Shown here: positions 1-8,140 of the stretch, piece after piece
How the letters are laid out: each line of letters begins with the position of its first letter
Position numbering within the stretch: the stretch's first letter is position 1
From: an uncultured Holophagaceae bacterium
GTDB lineage: Bacteria > Acidobacteriota > Holophagae > Holophagales > Holophagaceae
Direction of reading: 5' to 3'
Assembly: GCA_903876615.1 (NCBI GenBank)
Contig: CAIRAS010000210.1
Coordinates: 1-40,744 of the forward strand
Length of the DNA: 40,744 nucleotides
The notes under the pieces: model-generated
Told to the model about the DNA's origin: nothing
What the model saw: the letters and a program-made list of their open reading frames with translations, nothing else
The model's database searches: none
Translations under genes and position numbers: made by a program

Positions 1-1
1 C

Positions 2-364
2 AAGATGGACGCCTACGTGCTCACCCAGGAGGGCTACTACGGCATCCTGGGCCGCACCGGCGCCCGCATGGAGATGCCCGGCTGTTCCCTGTGCATGGGC
101 AACCAGGCGCAGGTCCGCAAGGGCAGCACGGCCATGTCCACGTCCACCCGCAACTTCCCCAACCGCCTGGGCCTCGACACCCGGGTCTACCTGGGCTCTG
201 CCGAGCTGGCCTCCATCTGCGCCCTCCTCGGGAAGATCCCCACGGTGGCCGAGTACACGGAGCTGGTCGGCGTCATCGCCCCGAAGTCCGCCGACATCTA
301 CCGCTACATGAACTTCGACCAGATCCCTGATTTCCGCGAGGTCGCCGATACGGTGACGGTCTAG
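2..364 (+). CDS. acnB: Aconitate hydratase B, C-terminal fragment (cut by window edge)
   Basis: Last 120 codons of bifunctional aconitase B, the TCA-cycle enzyme that isomerises citrate and isocitrate and in many bacteria also hydrates 2-methylcitrate intermediates. The reading frame is open at the left edge, so the true start lies outside. The fragment contains MPGCSLCMGNQ, whose two cysteines correspond to two of the three [4Fe-4S] ligands of AcnB. STSTRNFPNRLG, an ASICALLGK-like helix and YRYMNFDQ follow, all as in the E. coli AcnB tail. The protein ends normally. Its TAG stop lies in a CTAG that also supplies the stop of the convergent gene. Family assignment is secure; only the C-terminal domain can be judged. 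Confidence 0.95.
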   Translation, partial: KMDAYVLTQEGYYGILGRTGARMEMPGCSLCMGNQAQVRKGSTAMSTSTRNFPNRLGLDTRVYLGSAELASICALLGKIPTVAEYTELVGVIAPKSADIYRYMNFDQIPDFREVADTVTV

Positions 365-1149
365 GAAGCTGTCTCTGCCACTCGGCTCACCTTCAGGTAG
401 TTCAGGATGTCCTTCAAGAAGGCCTCGGCCGTAGGTCCATCCGCCAGCCAGGGGTAGAAGGTCTGCCCCTGACTGGAGCCGGTACCGCTGAGGGGCACTC
501 CGAACAGGGCTCTTGGGCAGCTGAGGTCGCAGGCGAGGAAGCGAACCGTAACGGGTAGCTTGAGCAACGCTATGATCCGCTGCTCCGCCCCGGCCCGGTC
601 CTCGATGGTGGTTCCCATCCAGACGTTGGCGGGCGCCTCGCCTTCCAGCCAGCGCTCCAGCCACGCAACAAACGAAGCCTGCTCTGCGGCATCCGGTTCG
701 GACCGGACCAGGTCGAGCGTGGCCTGCAGAAGAGAGAGGATGACCTGGGGCTGGCGCGTGAGCAGCATCCAGATCAGGTTGGGGGTCTGCTGCATGGTCT
801 CCAGCGCCACCCGCCGAGCCTGATCCAGAGCCCTGTCATCAACCCAGAAATCCCCCATGGAGTTGGTGAAGATCTTCAGGCTTCGCCCTTCCTCCCGCGC
901 CTCCTGGTCGCAGCGACGGGCCGCTTCACGGGCGGACTCCAGGGTGATGCCGTGCTTTGGCAGGGAGGCCTCCTCCCCGCCAGGAGGGAAGCCACCGTTG
1001 GCCTCGTTGGAAGCAGGGGCTTGCGGGTCTCGGGACTTCCCGGTTCTGGCTTCCGCATGGCAGATGGCACAGACTCGGGAGACCTCGTTCCGGGTCCTCC
1101 AGAAATCGATGGAGTAGCCGTCACGAAATGTGGAGATGACCTGAGCCAT
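361..1149 (-). CDS. DUF5131 (phage Gp37/Gp68-like) family protein, divergent member
   Basis: 262-residue protein that I place in the DUF5131 / 'Gp37-Gp68' family. The match rests on three central blocks in the right order: IFTNSMGDFW (family FVNSMSDLF), PNLIWMLLTRQP (family xFQVLTKRP) and ANVWMGTTIEDRAGAEQRI followed by VRFLACDLS (family NVWLGVSVEN, RFLSxEPL). The usual N-terminal cysteine cluster, GC-x-x-CYAE preceded by a further Cys, is reduced to CAICHAEA at residues 27-34. An unusual Gly/Pro-rich stretch follows at about residues 40-65. The biochemical function of the family is not established. It is convergent with acnB and has no same-strand partner here. The ATG at 1149 is followed directly by family-like sequence. 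Confidence 0.65.
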   Translation of the reverse strand: MAQVISTFRDGYSIDFWRTRNEVSRVCAICHAEARTGKSRDPQAPASNEANGGFPPGGEEASLPKHGITLESAREAARRCDQEAREEGRSLKIFTNSMGDFWVDDRALDQARRVALETMQQTPNLIWMLLTRQPQVILSLLQATLDLVRSEPDAAEQASFVAWLERWLEGEAPANVWMGTTIEDRAGAEQRIIALLKLPVTVRFLACDLSCPRALFGVPLSGTGSSQGQTFYPWLADGPTAEAFLKDILNYLKVSRVAETAS

Positions 1150-1510
1150 GCGACCCCTCTTGGAACCCGCTGTGATTGATTCCGCTCTCGAGCTCTTAAC
1201 TTCGCGCGGCCCCAGAGGCTGTCAAGCCGTTCGAGGGGACCACCCGCCGGTCTCCGAACCAGCCCCTGCTGTCGCAAATCGAAGCCTGTCCTGGATCAAG
1301 CGGCTTTCAGGGCTCGCTTGAGAGCCCTCGGGGAAAATTCTCGACATCACCCGTGAAGGCCAAAAACCCGCCCTGGAGTGCGATTCGAGCACCTCGGAAT
1401 CCGCGCCTTCAAAGGCCCGGAGCCCCACCCCAGGGAGGTCGCTTTTCGATTTGCATAACTTGAGTTCATGCTAGACTTTTTCCTCTTCGACCACCTTTAG
1501 GGGGGTTCCC
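1150..1510. other. 361-bp non-coding interval upstream of ribH
   Basis: I see no convincing gene. An inverted repeat AGGGCTC/GAGCCCT with a 6-nt loop lies at 1309-1328. The last 60 bp hold the probable ribH promoter. I looked for an FMN riboswitch, which often precedes riboflavin genes, and found none of its conserved blocks. The left half should carry the promoter of the minus-strand DUF5131-like gene, but I could not identify it. Confidence 0.6.
1469..1477 (+). promoter_or_regulatory. Extended -10 promoter of ribH-nusB
   Basis: TG-C-TAGACT matches an extended -10 (TGN + TATAAT-like). A possible weak -35, TTGCAT, lies at 1451-1456 with a short 15-bp spacer. The ribH ATG is 34 bp downstream, preceded by a run of six G that serves as Shine-Dalgarno. 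Confidence 0.5.
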
Positions 1511-1996
1511 ATGGGGATCTTTGAGGGCCACATCCGCGTCCATGAAGGCGATCGCTTCGCCTTGGTCGCCTCGCGCTGGAACGACTTCATCGTCGAGCGA
1601 CTCATCCAGGGCGCACAGGACTGCATCCTCCGCCACGGTGGCAAGGAGGACCAGCTGGACCTCATCCGGGTTCCGGGAAGCTTCGAGCTGCCCCAGGTGG
1701 CCAAGCTGGCTGCCCAGAGCGGTCGCTATGTGGGTGTCATCGTGCTCGGCACGGTGATCCGGGGCGGCACGCCCCACTTCGACATGATTGCGGCGGAAGT
1801 CACCAAGGGCGTCGCCCAGGTGGCCCTGGACACGGGGCTGCCCATGAGCTTCGGTGTCCTGACCACGGACAGCGTGGAGCAGGCCATCGACCGCGCCGGC
1901 GCCAAGATGGGCAACAAGGGCTGGGAGGCCGCCATGAGCGTCCTTGAGATGGTGGACCTGACCCGCACCCTCGGTGCCAAGAAAGGTCGCAAATAG
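1511..1996 (+). CDS. ribH: 6,7-dimethyl-8-ribityllumazine synthase
   Basis: Penultimate enzyme of riboflavin synthesis. It condenses 5-amino-6-ribitylaminouracil with 3,4-dihydroxy-2-butanone 4-phosphate. At 161 residues it has the family's normal length. Visible signatures are VPGSFELP (54-61), the phosphate-binding [11 protein letters not shown] (80-90) with the catalytic His at 89, and [16 protein letters not shown] followed by GNKG. Trp23 occupies the aromatic position that stacks on the pyrimidine. The start is the ATG after a strong GGGGGG Shine-Dalgarno. The stop TAG directly abuts the ATG of nusB, so the two are almost certainly co-transcribed, a common ribH-nusB arrangement. The other riboflavin genes are not in the window. 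Confidence 0.96.
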   Translation: MGIFEGHIRVHEGDRFALVASRWNDFIVERLIQGAQDCILRHGGKEDQLDLIRVPGSFELPQVAKLAAQSGRYVGVIVLGTVIRGGTPHFDMIAAEVTKGVAQVALDTGLPMSFGVLTTDSVEQAIDRAGAKMGNKGWEAAMSVLEMVDLTRTLGAKKGRK

Positions 1997-2464
1997 ATGG
2001 GCGTTCGCCGCCGGGGGCGGGAGTACGCCCTGCAGATGCTCTACGCCATGGACCTCACCGGCTACCAGCCGGACCAGGTCTTTGCCGGCTTCTACACCAT
2101 CCAGGACCTGAACCGGGACGCCTTCTACTACGCCCGCCGCCTGGTGGATGGTGTGCACGGGCACCTGGAAGAGATCGACGGTGCCTTGGCCAAATACGCT
2201 GAGCACTGGAAGATCCACCGCATGGCCGCGGTGGACCGGAATCTCCTCCGGCTGGGCCTCTATGAGCTGATGTTCGTGCGGGAGGTGCCCTTCCCCATCG
2301 TCATCAACGAGGCCCTTGAAATCGTGAAAGAGTTCAGCGATCAAGAGGGCACCCAATTCCTGAATGGCATTCTTGATGCGGCAAGAAAAGAGTTTCGTCC
2401 GGAAGAAACCGGCCCGCGAATCAAAAAGAAGGCGCCTCCGGCAGAATCTGCCGAAGATTCCTGA
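1997..2464 (+). CDS. nusB: Transcription antitermination factor NusB
   Basis: All-helical protein that, with S10/NusE, binds boxA RNA and promotes antitermination of rRNA operons. The start RRRGREYALQMLYAMD, the central VDRNLLRLGLYELMF and the INEALEIVKEFSDQEGTQFLNGILD block are family-typical. At 155 residues it is slightly long because of a charged Lys/Pro/Glu tail of about 20 residues (RIKKKAPPAESAEDS). It begins at the base after the ribH stop. The accB promoter overlaps its 3' end. Confidence 0.94.
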   Translation: MGVRRRGREYALQMLYAMDLTGYQPDQVFAGFYTIQDLNRDAFYYARRLVDGVHGHLEEIDGALAKYAEHWKIHRMAAVDRNLLRLGLYELMFVREVPFPIVINEALEIVKEFSDQEGTQFLNGILDAARKEFRPEETGPRIKKKAPPAESAEDS

Positions 2465-2465
2465 C

Positions 2466-2494
2466 CTGACCAGCCCCCCTCGGCTTGCTATGCT
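2466..2494 (+). promoter_or_regulatory. Sigma70-like promoter of accB-accC
   Basis: -35 CTGACC (2466-2471), a 17-bp spacer and -10 TATGCT (2489-2494) preceded by TGC (extended -10). It sits immediately after the nusB stop and 39 bp before the accB ATG. GGAG at about 2523 is the Shine-Dalgarno. Confidence 0.5.
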
Positions 2495-2533
2495 CGATCC
2501 CTTCCCCCGACTGACCTGATCGTTGGAGCCTCG

Positions 2534-3100
2534 ATGAGCACCCCCCGCAAGAAGTCCCCTGCCGCGAAACAGGCTCCGGCCGCAGCTCGGCCACCTGCGC
2601 TCTCTGCCAAAACCCCTTCGAGCCCCCTGGGCCTCGAGGAGATCAAGGCCCTGATCGCCCTGGTGGGCCGCGAGCCCTTCCAGGAGTTTGAGTTTGAGGC
2701 GGGAGACATGCGCTTCCGCATCCGCAAGGACGGCCCCGCACCCGTGATGCAGGCTGCCGTGGCTGCGCCCATGATGGTGGCGGCCCCGGCGGCGCCCATG
2801 ATGCAAGCCCTGCCCGTGCCAATGGCCGCTCCTGCCGCTCAGCCAGCCGAAGACCCCAACATCCACTACGTCACGAGCCCCATCGTCGGAACGTTCTACC
2901 GGGCCTCCACACCCACGGCCACGCCCTACACCTCACCTGGAGACTACGTCAAACCCGGCCAGACCCTCTGCATCATCGAAGCCATGAAGCTCATGAACGA
3001 GATCGAGAGCGACGTGGCTGGCGAGGTCATCAAGGTGCTGGTGGAGAACGGCACCCCCGTCGAGTACGGTGAACGGCTGTTCGCCGTGAGAATCGGCTAG
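2534..3100 (+). CDS. accB: Biotin carboxyl carrier protein of acetyl-CoA carboxylase
   Basis: Carries biotin between the carboxylase and carboxyltransferase halves of acetyl-CoA carboxylase, the first step of fatty-acid synthesis. The N-terminal region to about residue 65 contains the usual [19 protein letters not shown] helix/strand element. A long Ala/Pro/Met-rich linker covers about 67-108. The biotinyl domain follows, with SPIVGTFYR and the biotinylation motif EAMKLMNEI (acceptor Lys152). At 188 residues it is slightly longer than E. coli AccB (156), mainly because of the linker and a basic N-terminus. A GGAG Shine-Dalgarno precedes the ATG. accC follows 2 bp after the stop. Confidence 0.96.
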   Translation: MSTPRKKSPAAKQAPAAARPPALSAKTPSSPLGLEEIKALIALVGREPFQEFEFEAGDMRFRIRKDGPAPVMQAAVAAPMMVAAPAAPMMQALPVPMAAPAAQPAEDPNIHYVTSPIVGTFYRASTPTATPYTSPGDYVKPGQTLCIIEAMKLMNEIESDVAGEVIKVLVENGTPVEYGERLFAVRIG

Positions 3101-3102
3101 CC

Positions 3103-4533
3103 ATGGGCTCTGCCATCAAGCGCAAGCCATCGGCCGCCATCGCGACCCCCATCGATGCGCCCCCCTTCAAGAAGGTGCTCATCGCCAACCGCGGCGAGAT
3201 CGCCCTGCGGGTCATCCTGGCCTGCAAGGAGCTGGGGATTCAGACCGTGGCGGTCTACTCCGAGGCCGACCGCAACGCCCTCCATGTGCGCTTCGCGGAC
3301 GAGGAAGTCTGCATCGGCCCCCCGCCCTCCTCCAAGTCCTACCTGAACATCCCCCAGGTCATCGCGGCGGCCGAAGTCACCGGTGCCGAGGCCATCCATC
3401 CGGGCTACGGCTTCCTCAGCGAGAACGCCCACTTCGTGGAAGTCTGCCAAGCCTGCGGCATCACCTTCATCGGCCCCAGCCCCGAGATCATCCGCAAGAT
3501 GGGCAACAAAGCCCAGGCCAAAGCCACCATGCAGGAAGCCGGCGTGCCGCTCATGCCCGGCAGCGACGGCCTCGTCGAGACGGTGGAGGAGGCCCTGGTG
3601 GTGGCCGAGCAGATCGGCTACCCCGTGATCGTCAAGGCCAGTGCGGGCGGTGGCGGACGCGGCATGCGCATCGTCAACAACCCCGAGGAGCTGCCGGACC
3701 TCTACAACAATGCCCGCAGCGAGGCCAAGGGCGCCTTCGGCGATGACACCGTCTACATGGAGAAGTACCTCCTGGAGCCGCGCCACATCGAAGTCCAGAT
3801 CATGGGCGACATGTTCGGCAACGTGGTGCACCTGGGCGAGCGCGAGTGCTCCATCCAGCGGCGCCACCAGAAGCTCATCGAGGAAAGCCCCAGCGCCGTC
3901 CTGGCTCCGGCCATGCGTCAGAAGATCTGCGACACCGCCATCAAGGCCGCCAAGGCTGTGGGCTACTACAACGCCGGCACCATCGAGTTCCTGCTGGACA
4001 AGCGGGGCGACTTCTTCTTCATGGAGATGAACACCCGCGTCCAGGTGGAGCACCCCGTCACGGAGCTCGTCACGGGCATCGACATCGTCAAGGAACAGCT
4101 GCGCATCGCCGCTGGCCAGAAGCTCAGCTTCCGCCAGGAGGATGTGATCCAGAAGGGCCACGCCATCGAGTGCCGCATCAATGCCGAGGACCCCTTCAAG
4201 TTCACCCCCAGCCCCGGCCGCATCACCGCCCTGCACTTCCCCGGGGGCCCCGGCATCCGCGTGGACACCGCCATGCACCAGGACGCGGTCATCCCGCCCC
4301 ACTACGACTCCATGGTGGCCAAGCTCATCGCCTACGGCGCCAACCGCACGGAAGCCATTGCCCGGATGCGCCGCGCCCTGGACACCCTGGTGATCGAGGG
4401 CATCAAGACCACAGCGCCCCTGCACCGGCGGATCATGGACAACCCGGAGTTCATCGCCGGCACCTTCTCCACCAAGTGGATGGACACCTTCCTGGAAGAG
4501 CTGAAGCGGAACCCCGCCGGGGACCCCCGCTAG
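3103..4533 (+). CDS. accC: Biotin carboxylase subunit of acetyl-CoA carboxylase
   Basis: ATP-grasp enzyme that carboxylates the biotin on AccB with bicarbonate. It begins with a family-atypical extension of about 21 residues before [17 protein letters not shown], the normal N-terminus. It continues with [11 protein letters not shown], the glycine-rich ATP loop [26 protein letters not shown], and [13 protein letters not shown] with the active-site Arg/Glu residues. The C-terminal biotin-carboxylase domain has [16 protein letters not shown]. 476 residues; E. coli AccC has 449. The ATG lies 2 bp after the accB stop, so the genes are translationally close. No internal start is better placed, but initiation at a later codon cannot be excluded. 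Confidence 0.96.
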   Translation: MGSAIKRKPSAAIATPIDAPPFKKVLIANRGEIALRVILACKELGIQTVAVYSEADRNALHVRFADEEVCIGPPPSSKSYLNIPQVIAAAEVTGAEAIHPGYGFLSENAHFVEVCQACGITFIGPSPEIIRKMGNKAQAKATMQEAGVPLMPGSDGLVETVEEALVVAEQIGYPVIVKASAGGGGRGMRIVNNPEELPDLYNNARSEAKGAFGDDTVYMEKYLLEPRHIEVQIMGDMFGNVVHLGERECSIQRRHQKLIEESPSAVLAPAMRQKICDTAIKAAKAVGYYNAGTIEFLLDKRGDFFFMEMNTRVQVEHPVTELVTGIDIVKEQLRIAAGQKLSFRQEDVIQKGHAIECRINAEDPFKFTPSPGRITALHFPGGPGIRVDTAMHQDAVIPPHYDSMVAKLIAYGANRTEAIARMRRALDTLVIEGIKTTAPLHRRIMDNPEFIAGTFSTKWMDTFLEELKRNPAGDPR

Positions 4534-4569
4534 CCAGACCCACCCATTCAGGAAGTCCGCCGATTCCGA

Positions 4570-4575
4570 TAGACT
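4570..4575 (+). promoter_or_regulatory. -10-like box of tRNA-Thr
   Basis: TAGACT inside the string GATAGACTGGGA. It ends 9 bp before the first base of the tRNA, as expected if transcription starts at or just before the mature 5' end. No good -35 is visible at 16-18 bp upstream. The same string recurs at 37372 and, with one change, at 38778. Confidence 0.45.
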
Positions 4576-4584
4576 GGGACTCGC

Positions 4585-4660
4585 GCCGCCTTAGCTCAGT
4601 TGGTAGAGCTCCAGCTTTGTAATCTGGTGGTCACCCGTTCGATTCGGGTAGGCGGCTCCA
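4585..4660 (+). tRNA. tRNA-Thr (anticodon TGT)
   Basis: Complete 76-nt cloverleaf with encoded CCA. The acceptor GCCGCCT/AGGCGGC is fully paired. The D arm is GCTC..GAGC, the anticodon loop TTTGTAA gives TGT (reads ACA), and the T arm is ACCCG-TTCGATT-CGGGT. The innermost anticodon-stem pair (31-39) is C-T, a mismatch; the other four pairs are sound. It lies 51 bp after accC with its own -10-like box. Confidence 0.95.
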
Positions 4661-4877
4661 ATCAATACACCATTTGCGGCCACCCCTCCGACGGCCGTAG
4701 TCATTGCTACCGCACCTCCGCTCCAGCAGCACCGCCCAGGCTGCCTCAGGACGGTCCTGGAAGGCTTCAGGCGTCCCCCCGGCTTAACCCTGTTCGAGGA
4801 TCCCCGCCGGGACGGTAGGCGGGCCGGGGCACTTGCCCGGGATTAACTCTGGACACGCGGCGAACCGAAACTGAGGC

Positions 4878-7800
4878 ATGGATTGCATGCGGAGGTGTTT
4901 CCCTCGGGGCCGTGGTGTCTCCCATCACCCTCAGGGACCGGCAAGGGACGGGGGTCTCCTTGTCCGCAGTAACGGGGTGGCGGAAGGCCTTCGACGCTGG
5001 AGCTGGGCAGCAACCCTCGCCCTGTTCCTCAGTATCCCCCTCGCGGCCCAGGCCCTGGCCATGCGCCACTTCGATCGGCGGGATGGGCTGCCTCAGAGCC
5101 AGGTGAGGGTTCTCCTGGAGGACCGCCACGGCTTCATCTGGGCTGGCACCAACGAGGGCGTGACCCGACTGGGGCCGAACGGGCACCAGCTGTTCGACGC
5201 CAGTTCTGGCCTGCGCGCCCGGGACATCGTCGCCCTGCTGGAGGACCGCAGTGGGGCCATCTGGGTGGCCAGCGCTGAGCGTGGGGTCGCGCGAATCCGC
5301 GGCCGGGAGGTCTCGACCTTCGGCCTCAACGAGGGCCTGCCGGACGAGAGCACCCGCGCCCTCCTGGAGACCCGACGGGGGGACCTGCTGGTCGGCTCCG
5401 GGCAGGGCCTCGTACGGCTGCAGGGAGAACGCTTCGAGCGGGTGCCTCTGCCAGCCCCCTGGAATCTCGCCTCCATCCAGACCATGGCGGAAGACCCCGA
5501 AGGCTGGGTGTGGTTCGGCGCCCGCACCGAGGGCGTCGCCCGCTGGAGAGACGGGGTCGTCGAGGCCGCCGCCCTGCCCCCAGCGGCGGAGCCCTCCCCC
5601 CTGGTCGCCATCCGGACGGATCCCTCCGGCCAGGTCTGGGTGGTCGAATCCGACCGGATCCTAAGGCGGAGCGCGGATGGCCGCTGGCAGGTGGAGTCTC
5701 TGCCGGGCCTCCCCTCCTCGGTGGTCTTCACCGACCTAGCCTTCACCCCGGCGGGGGAGCTCCTCCTCTCCCTTGGGTCCGACGGGCTCTACCAAAGGCA
5801 GGCCAACGGCCGCCACCGTCTCCTGAACCGACAGAACCTGCTCTGCAGGGATGCCATCAACTGCGTCCTGCGGGATCGGAACGGCGGCCTCTGGATCGGC
5901 ACCGATGGCGACTACCTCTGGGTCCAAGCCCTCCCTGGCCTCTGGAGCCTCACCCACGACACCGAAACCGACTTGAGCCTGGGCCTCGGCTCCGTGACCT
6001 CCTTTCTGGCGCTTCCTGGCAACCGCATGCTGTTCGGCAGCAACAACGGGGTCATCCTCTGGCAGCAGGGGAAGGGCGTCCTGAAGCGCTGGTCCCGCAA
6101 GGACGGCCTGCCTTCCGAGGACGTCTGGATGCTGCACGAGGATGGTGGGGGCGGCGCCTGGGTCGGCACGATGAAGGGCCTCTGCCGGCTGGGCGGGGAC
6201 CAGCGCATCCACCCGGGCCCCCGGGAATTGGCGAAGAGCCACATCCAGTGCATGGTGCGGCAGGGCAGCCGCCTGTGGGTCGGGACCGACCTGGGTCTGG
6301 TGGAACTGGATCTCCAGGGGCGCGTCCTGCGGCAGCACAGTCCTTTGAAGGGAACCGCCTACACCCCGGTCCACTGCCTGCTGGCCCGCGGCGAGGAGCT
6401 GCTCGTGGGCACCAGCACGGGGCTCCTCCGCTTCGAGCAGGGTACCTTCCACCGCTTCCTCGCCGATGGTCCCGCGGACCGCGTGCAGATCCTGGCCCTT
6501 CAGGCCGATGCTCGGCAGCGCCTCTGGGTGGGGACCTCCCAGAACCTCCTGGTGAACGATCCCGTGGACGGGTCCTGGAGCAACCTGGACCTGGAAGCCG
6601 ACGGACAGCCCCTGTACGGCATCACCTGGATCCGCGGACTCTCCTCCGGAGGGACCGCCATCGGGCATGCCAAGGGCGTCACCGTGACTTCCCGGGAAGG
6701 CAAGCCCGCACTGATCACGCACCGGCTGGGCCTGATCTCGGACGAGACCAACCAGGGGGGCGCGCTGGAGGATGCCCAGGGCCGCCTCTGGATCGGGATG
6801 GTGGGCGGTGCCTGCTTTCTGGAACCTGGAGCCAGCGTCCCGGCCTATCCCCTGCCGACCCCCGTGGTCCTTGACATCACCTGGGAGCGGGGAGCGTTCT
6901 GGATGCCCAAGGAGGCCACTTTGCCGCCGGGCTACGCATCCCTGGTGGTCCATGTGGACTCCGGCTCGCCCAACACGCCTTTCCCGGTCCGCTTCGAGGC
7001 CCAGCTCGAGGACCTCGGCGGCAGCTGGCAGGCCCTGGAATCCGGCAACGGGAGCATCCAGTTCGGGGGGTTGAGCCCCGGCACCCACCTGCTGCGGTTC
7101 CGGACCAGCCTCGACGGGGCGGTGTGGAACGAGGCCGCGCCCCTGCGCCTGACCATCAAGCCCACCTGGTATCAGACCCTCTGGGCCCGCCTCGCCTTGA
7201 TGGTGGCGCTTGCCACCATCTGCATCCTGACCATCCGGGCGCGCTTCCGTACCCTGGAGCGCAACAACGAGGCCCTGGAAGGGAAAGTGCGCACCCGAAC
7301 CAAGGAGCTGCAGGCGTGGACGCGGGAGCTAGCGCTCCGCAACCAGGGTATGGAGTGGACCCAGCGTCAGCTCAAGGACACCCTCGAATCCCGGATGCAG
7401 ATGATCAACACCGTGAGCCACGACCTGCGCTCGCCGCTCACCACCATCCTGCTCAGCGTCGAGCGCCTTCATGGTCCAGCCCAGAAGGACCCCGGTCTCG
7501 CCAGGGTGCTGGGCATCATGAAGCATGAGGGCCAGCGCCTGGAGGGGATCCTGAAGGGGCTGCTCGACAAGAACCGCGCCGAGTCCATGGTCGACCGCCT
7601 GTCCATGAAGCTGACCCATCCGGAGGATCTCCTCGAGAACCTGGGCAGCACCCTCGAACTCAAGGCCGAGGCTCGGGGTCTGCAGACCCGCCTCGATCTC
7701 GGCCAAGCCGCGGGGGAGGTGTGGACGCTCCTGGATTCGGTGGCCATGCGCCAGGTGCTGTTCAACCTCGTAGAGAACGCCCTGAAATTCACCGAGCCCC

Positions 7801-8081
7801 CCGGCGCCGTGGGCGTGCGCACCCGCGTGCGGGAGAAACACTGGGATCTGGAGGTCTGGGACACCGGCCGGGGGATCCCCAAGGCCGAGTGCGAGCGGCT
7901 CTTCCATCCCTTCGAGCAGGGGCAGACCCGGGACGCCCAGAAGGGCTGGGGCCTGGGCCTCTACATCTGCCGCAGCATCGTCGAGGCCCACGGCGGGCGC
8001 ATCGAGGTGGAGAGCGAAGTGGGCAGTGGCTCGGTGTTCCGGGTGAGCCTGCCCCTGGTGGGCACGGAAACGCCCGCGTGA
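4878..8081 (+). CDS. Two-component sensor histidine kinase with beta-propeller sensor domain
   Basis: Membrane sensor kinase. After a hydrophobic signal/anchor (about residues 40-60, ATLALFLSIPLAAQALA) come many two-component 'Reg_prop' propeller blades (about 62-650), recognisable as repeated DRxGxxWxGT units such as EDRHGFIWAGTNEG and DRNGGLWIGTDG. A Y_Y_Y-type beta-sandwich (about 670-765), one transmembrane helix (about 770-790) and a short coiled linker follow. HisKA has the phospho-acceptor His848 in VSHDLRSPL, and HATPase has N-box LFNLVENALKF, DTGRGIP and GWGLGLYICRS. There is no receiver or DNA-binding domain at the C-terminus, so a separate response regulator is expected, and none is adjacent. 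Start uncertain: ATG 4878, ATG 4887 (GAGG 10 nt upstream) or GTG 4977, which would put the signal peptide near the N-terminus. Confidence 0.9.
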   Translation: MDCMRRCFPRGRGVSHHPQGPARDGGLLVRSNGVAEGLRRWSWAATLALFLSIPLAAQALAMRHFDRRDGLPQSQVRVLLEDRHGFIWAGTNEGVTRLGPNGHQLFDASSGLRARDIVALLEDRSGAIWVASAERGVARIRGREVSTFGLNEGLPDESTRALLETRRGDLLVGSGQGLVRLQGERFERVPLPAPWNLASIQTMAEDPEGWVWFGARTEGVARWRDGVVEAAALPPAAEPSPLVAIRTDPSGQVWVVESDRILRRSADGRWQVESLPGLPSSVVFTDLAFTPAGELLLSLGSDGLYQRQANGRHRLLNRQNLLCRDAINCVLRDRNGGLWIGTDGDYLWVQALPGLWSLTHDTETDLSLGLGSVTSFLALPGNRMLFGSNNGVILWQQGKGVLKRWSRKDGLPSEDVWMLHEDGGGGAWVGTMKGLCRLGGDQRIHPGPRELAKSHIQCMVRQGSRLWVGTDLGLVELDLQGRVLRQHSPLKGTAYTPVHCLLARGEELLVGTSTGLLRFEQGTFHRFLADGPADRVQILALQADARQRLWVGTSQNLLVNDPVDGSWSNLDLEADGQPLYGITWIRGLSSGGTAIGHAKGVTVTSREGKPALITHRLGLISDETNQGGALEDAQGRLWIGMVGGACFLEPGASVPAYPLPTPVVLDITWERGAFWMPKEATLPPGYASLVVHVDSGSPNTPFPVRFEAQLEDLGGSWQALESGNGSIQFGGLSPGTHLLRFRTSLDGAVWNEAAPLRLTIKPTWYQTLWARLALMVALATICILTIRARFRTLERNNEALEGKVRTRTKELQAWTRELALRNQGMEWTQRQLKDTLESRMQMINTVSHDLRSPLTTILLSVERLHGPAQKDPGLARVLGIMKHEGQRLEGILKGLLDKNRAESMVDRLSMKLTHPEDLLENLGSTLELKAEARGLQTRLDLGQAAGEVWTLLDSVAMRQVLFNLVENALKFTEPPGAVGVRTRVREKHWDLEVWDTGRGIPKAECERLFHPFEQGQTRDAQKGWGLGLYICRSIVEAHGGRIEVESEVGSGSVFRVSLPLVGTETPA

Positions 8082-8128
8082 GGCCCTGACCCCGCCGGTT
8101 TCCGCCTGAGCCGCCAGGGCTTCCGCGC

Positions 8129-8134
8129 TATCCT
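8129..8134 (+). promoter_or_regulatory. -10-like box directly before the NicO-type gene start
   Basis: TATCCT ends 6 nt before the ATG at 8141, and no Shine-Dalgarno is present. Transcription from this box would begin at or near the start codon, giving a leaderless mRNA. No clear -35 is visible. Confidence 0.35.
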
Positions 8135-8140
8135 CGGACC

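Noticed and set aside
1150..1510. FMN riboswitch upstream of ribH
   Set aside because: None of the conserved FMN-element blocks is present; only a short hairpin and a promoter-like sequence were found.
1466..2866. 466-residue minus-strand open frame opposite ribH-nusB-accB
   Set aside because: High GC creates long antisense frames; its sequence is His/Gly/Arg-rich, without family features, and lies over three clear genes.
4661..4877. Riboswitch (c-di-GMP type) or sigma54 promoter before the sensor kinase
   Set aside because: GC-rich inverted pieces and a GGGGCACTTGCCC string exist, but the conserved riboswitch core and the correct sigma54 spacing are missing.
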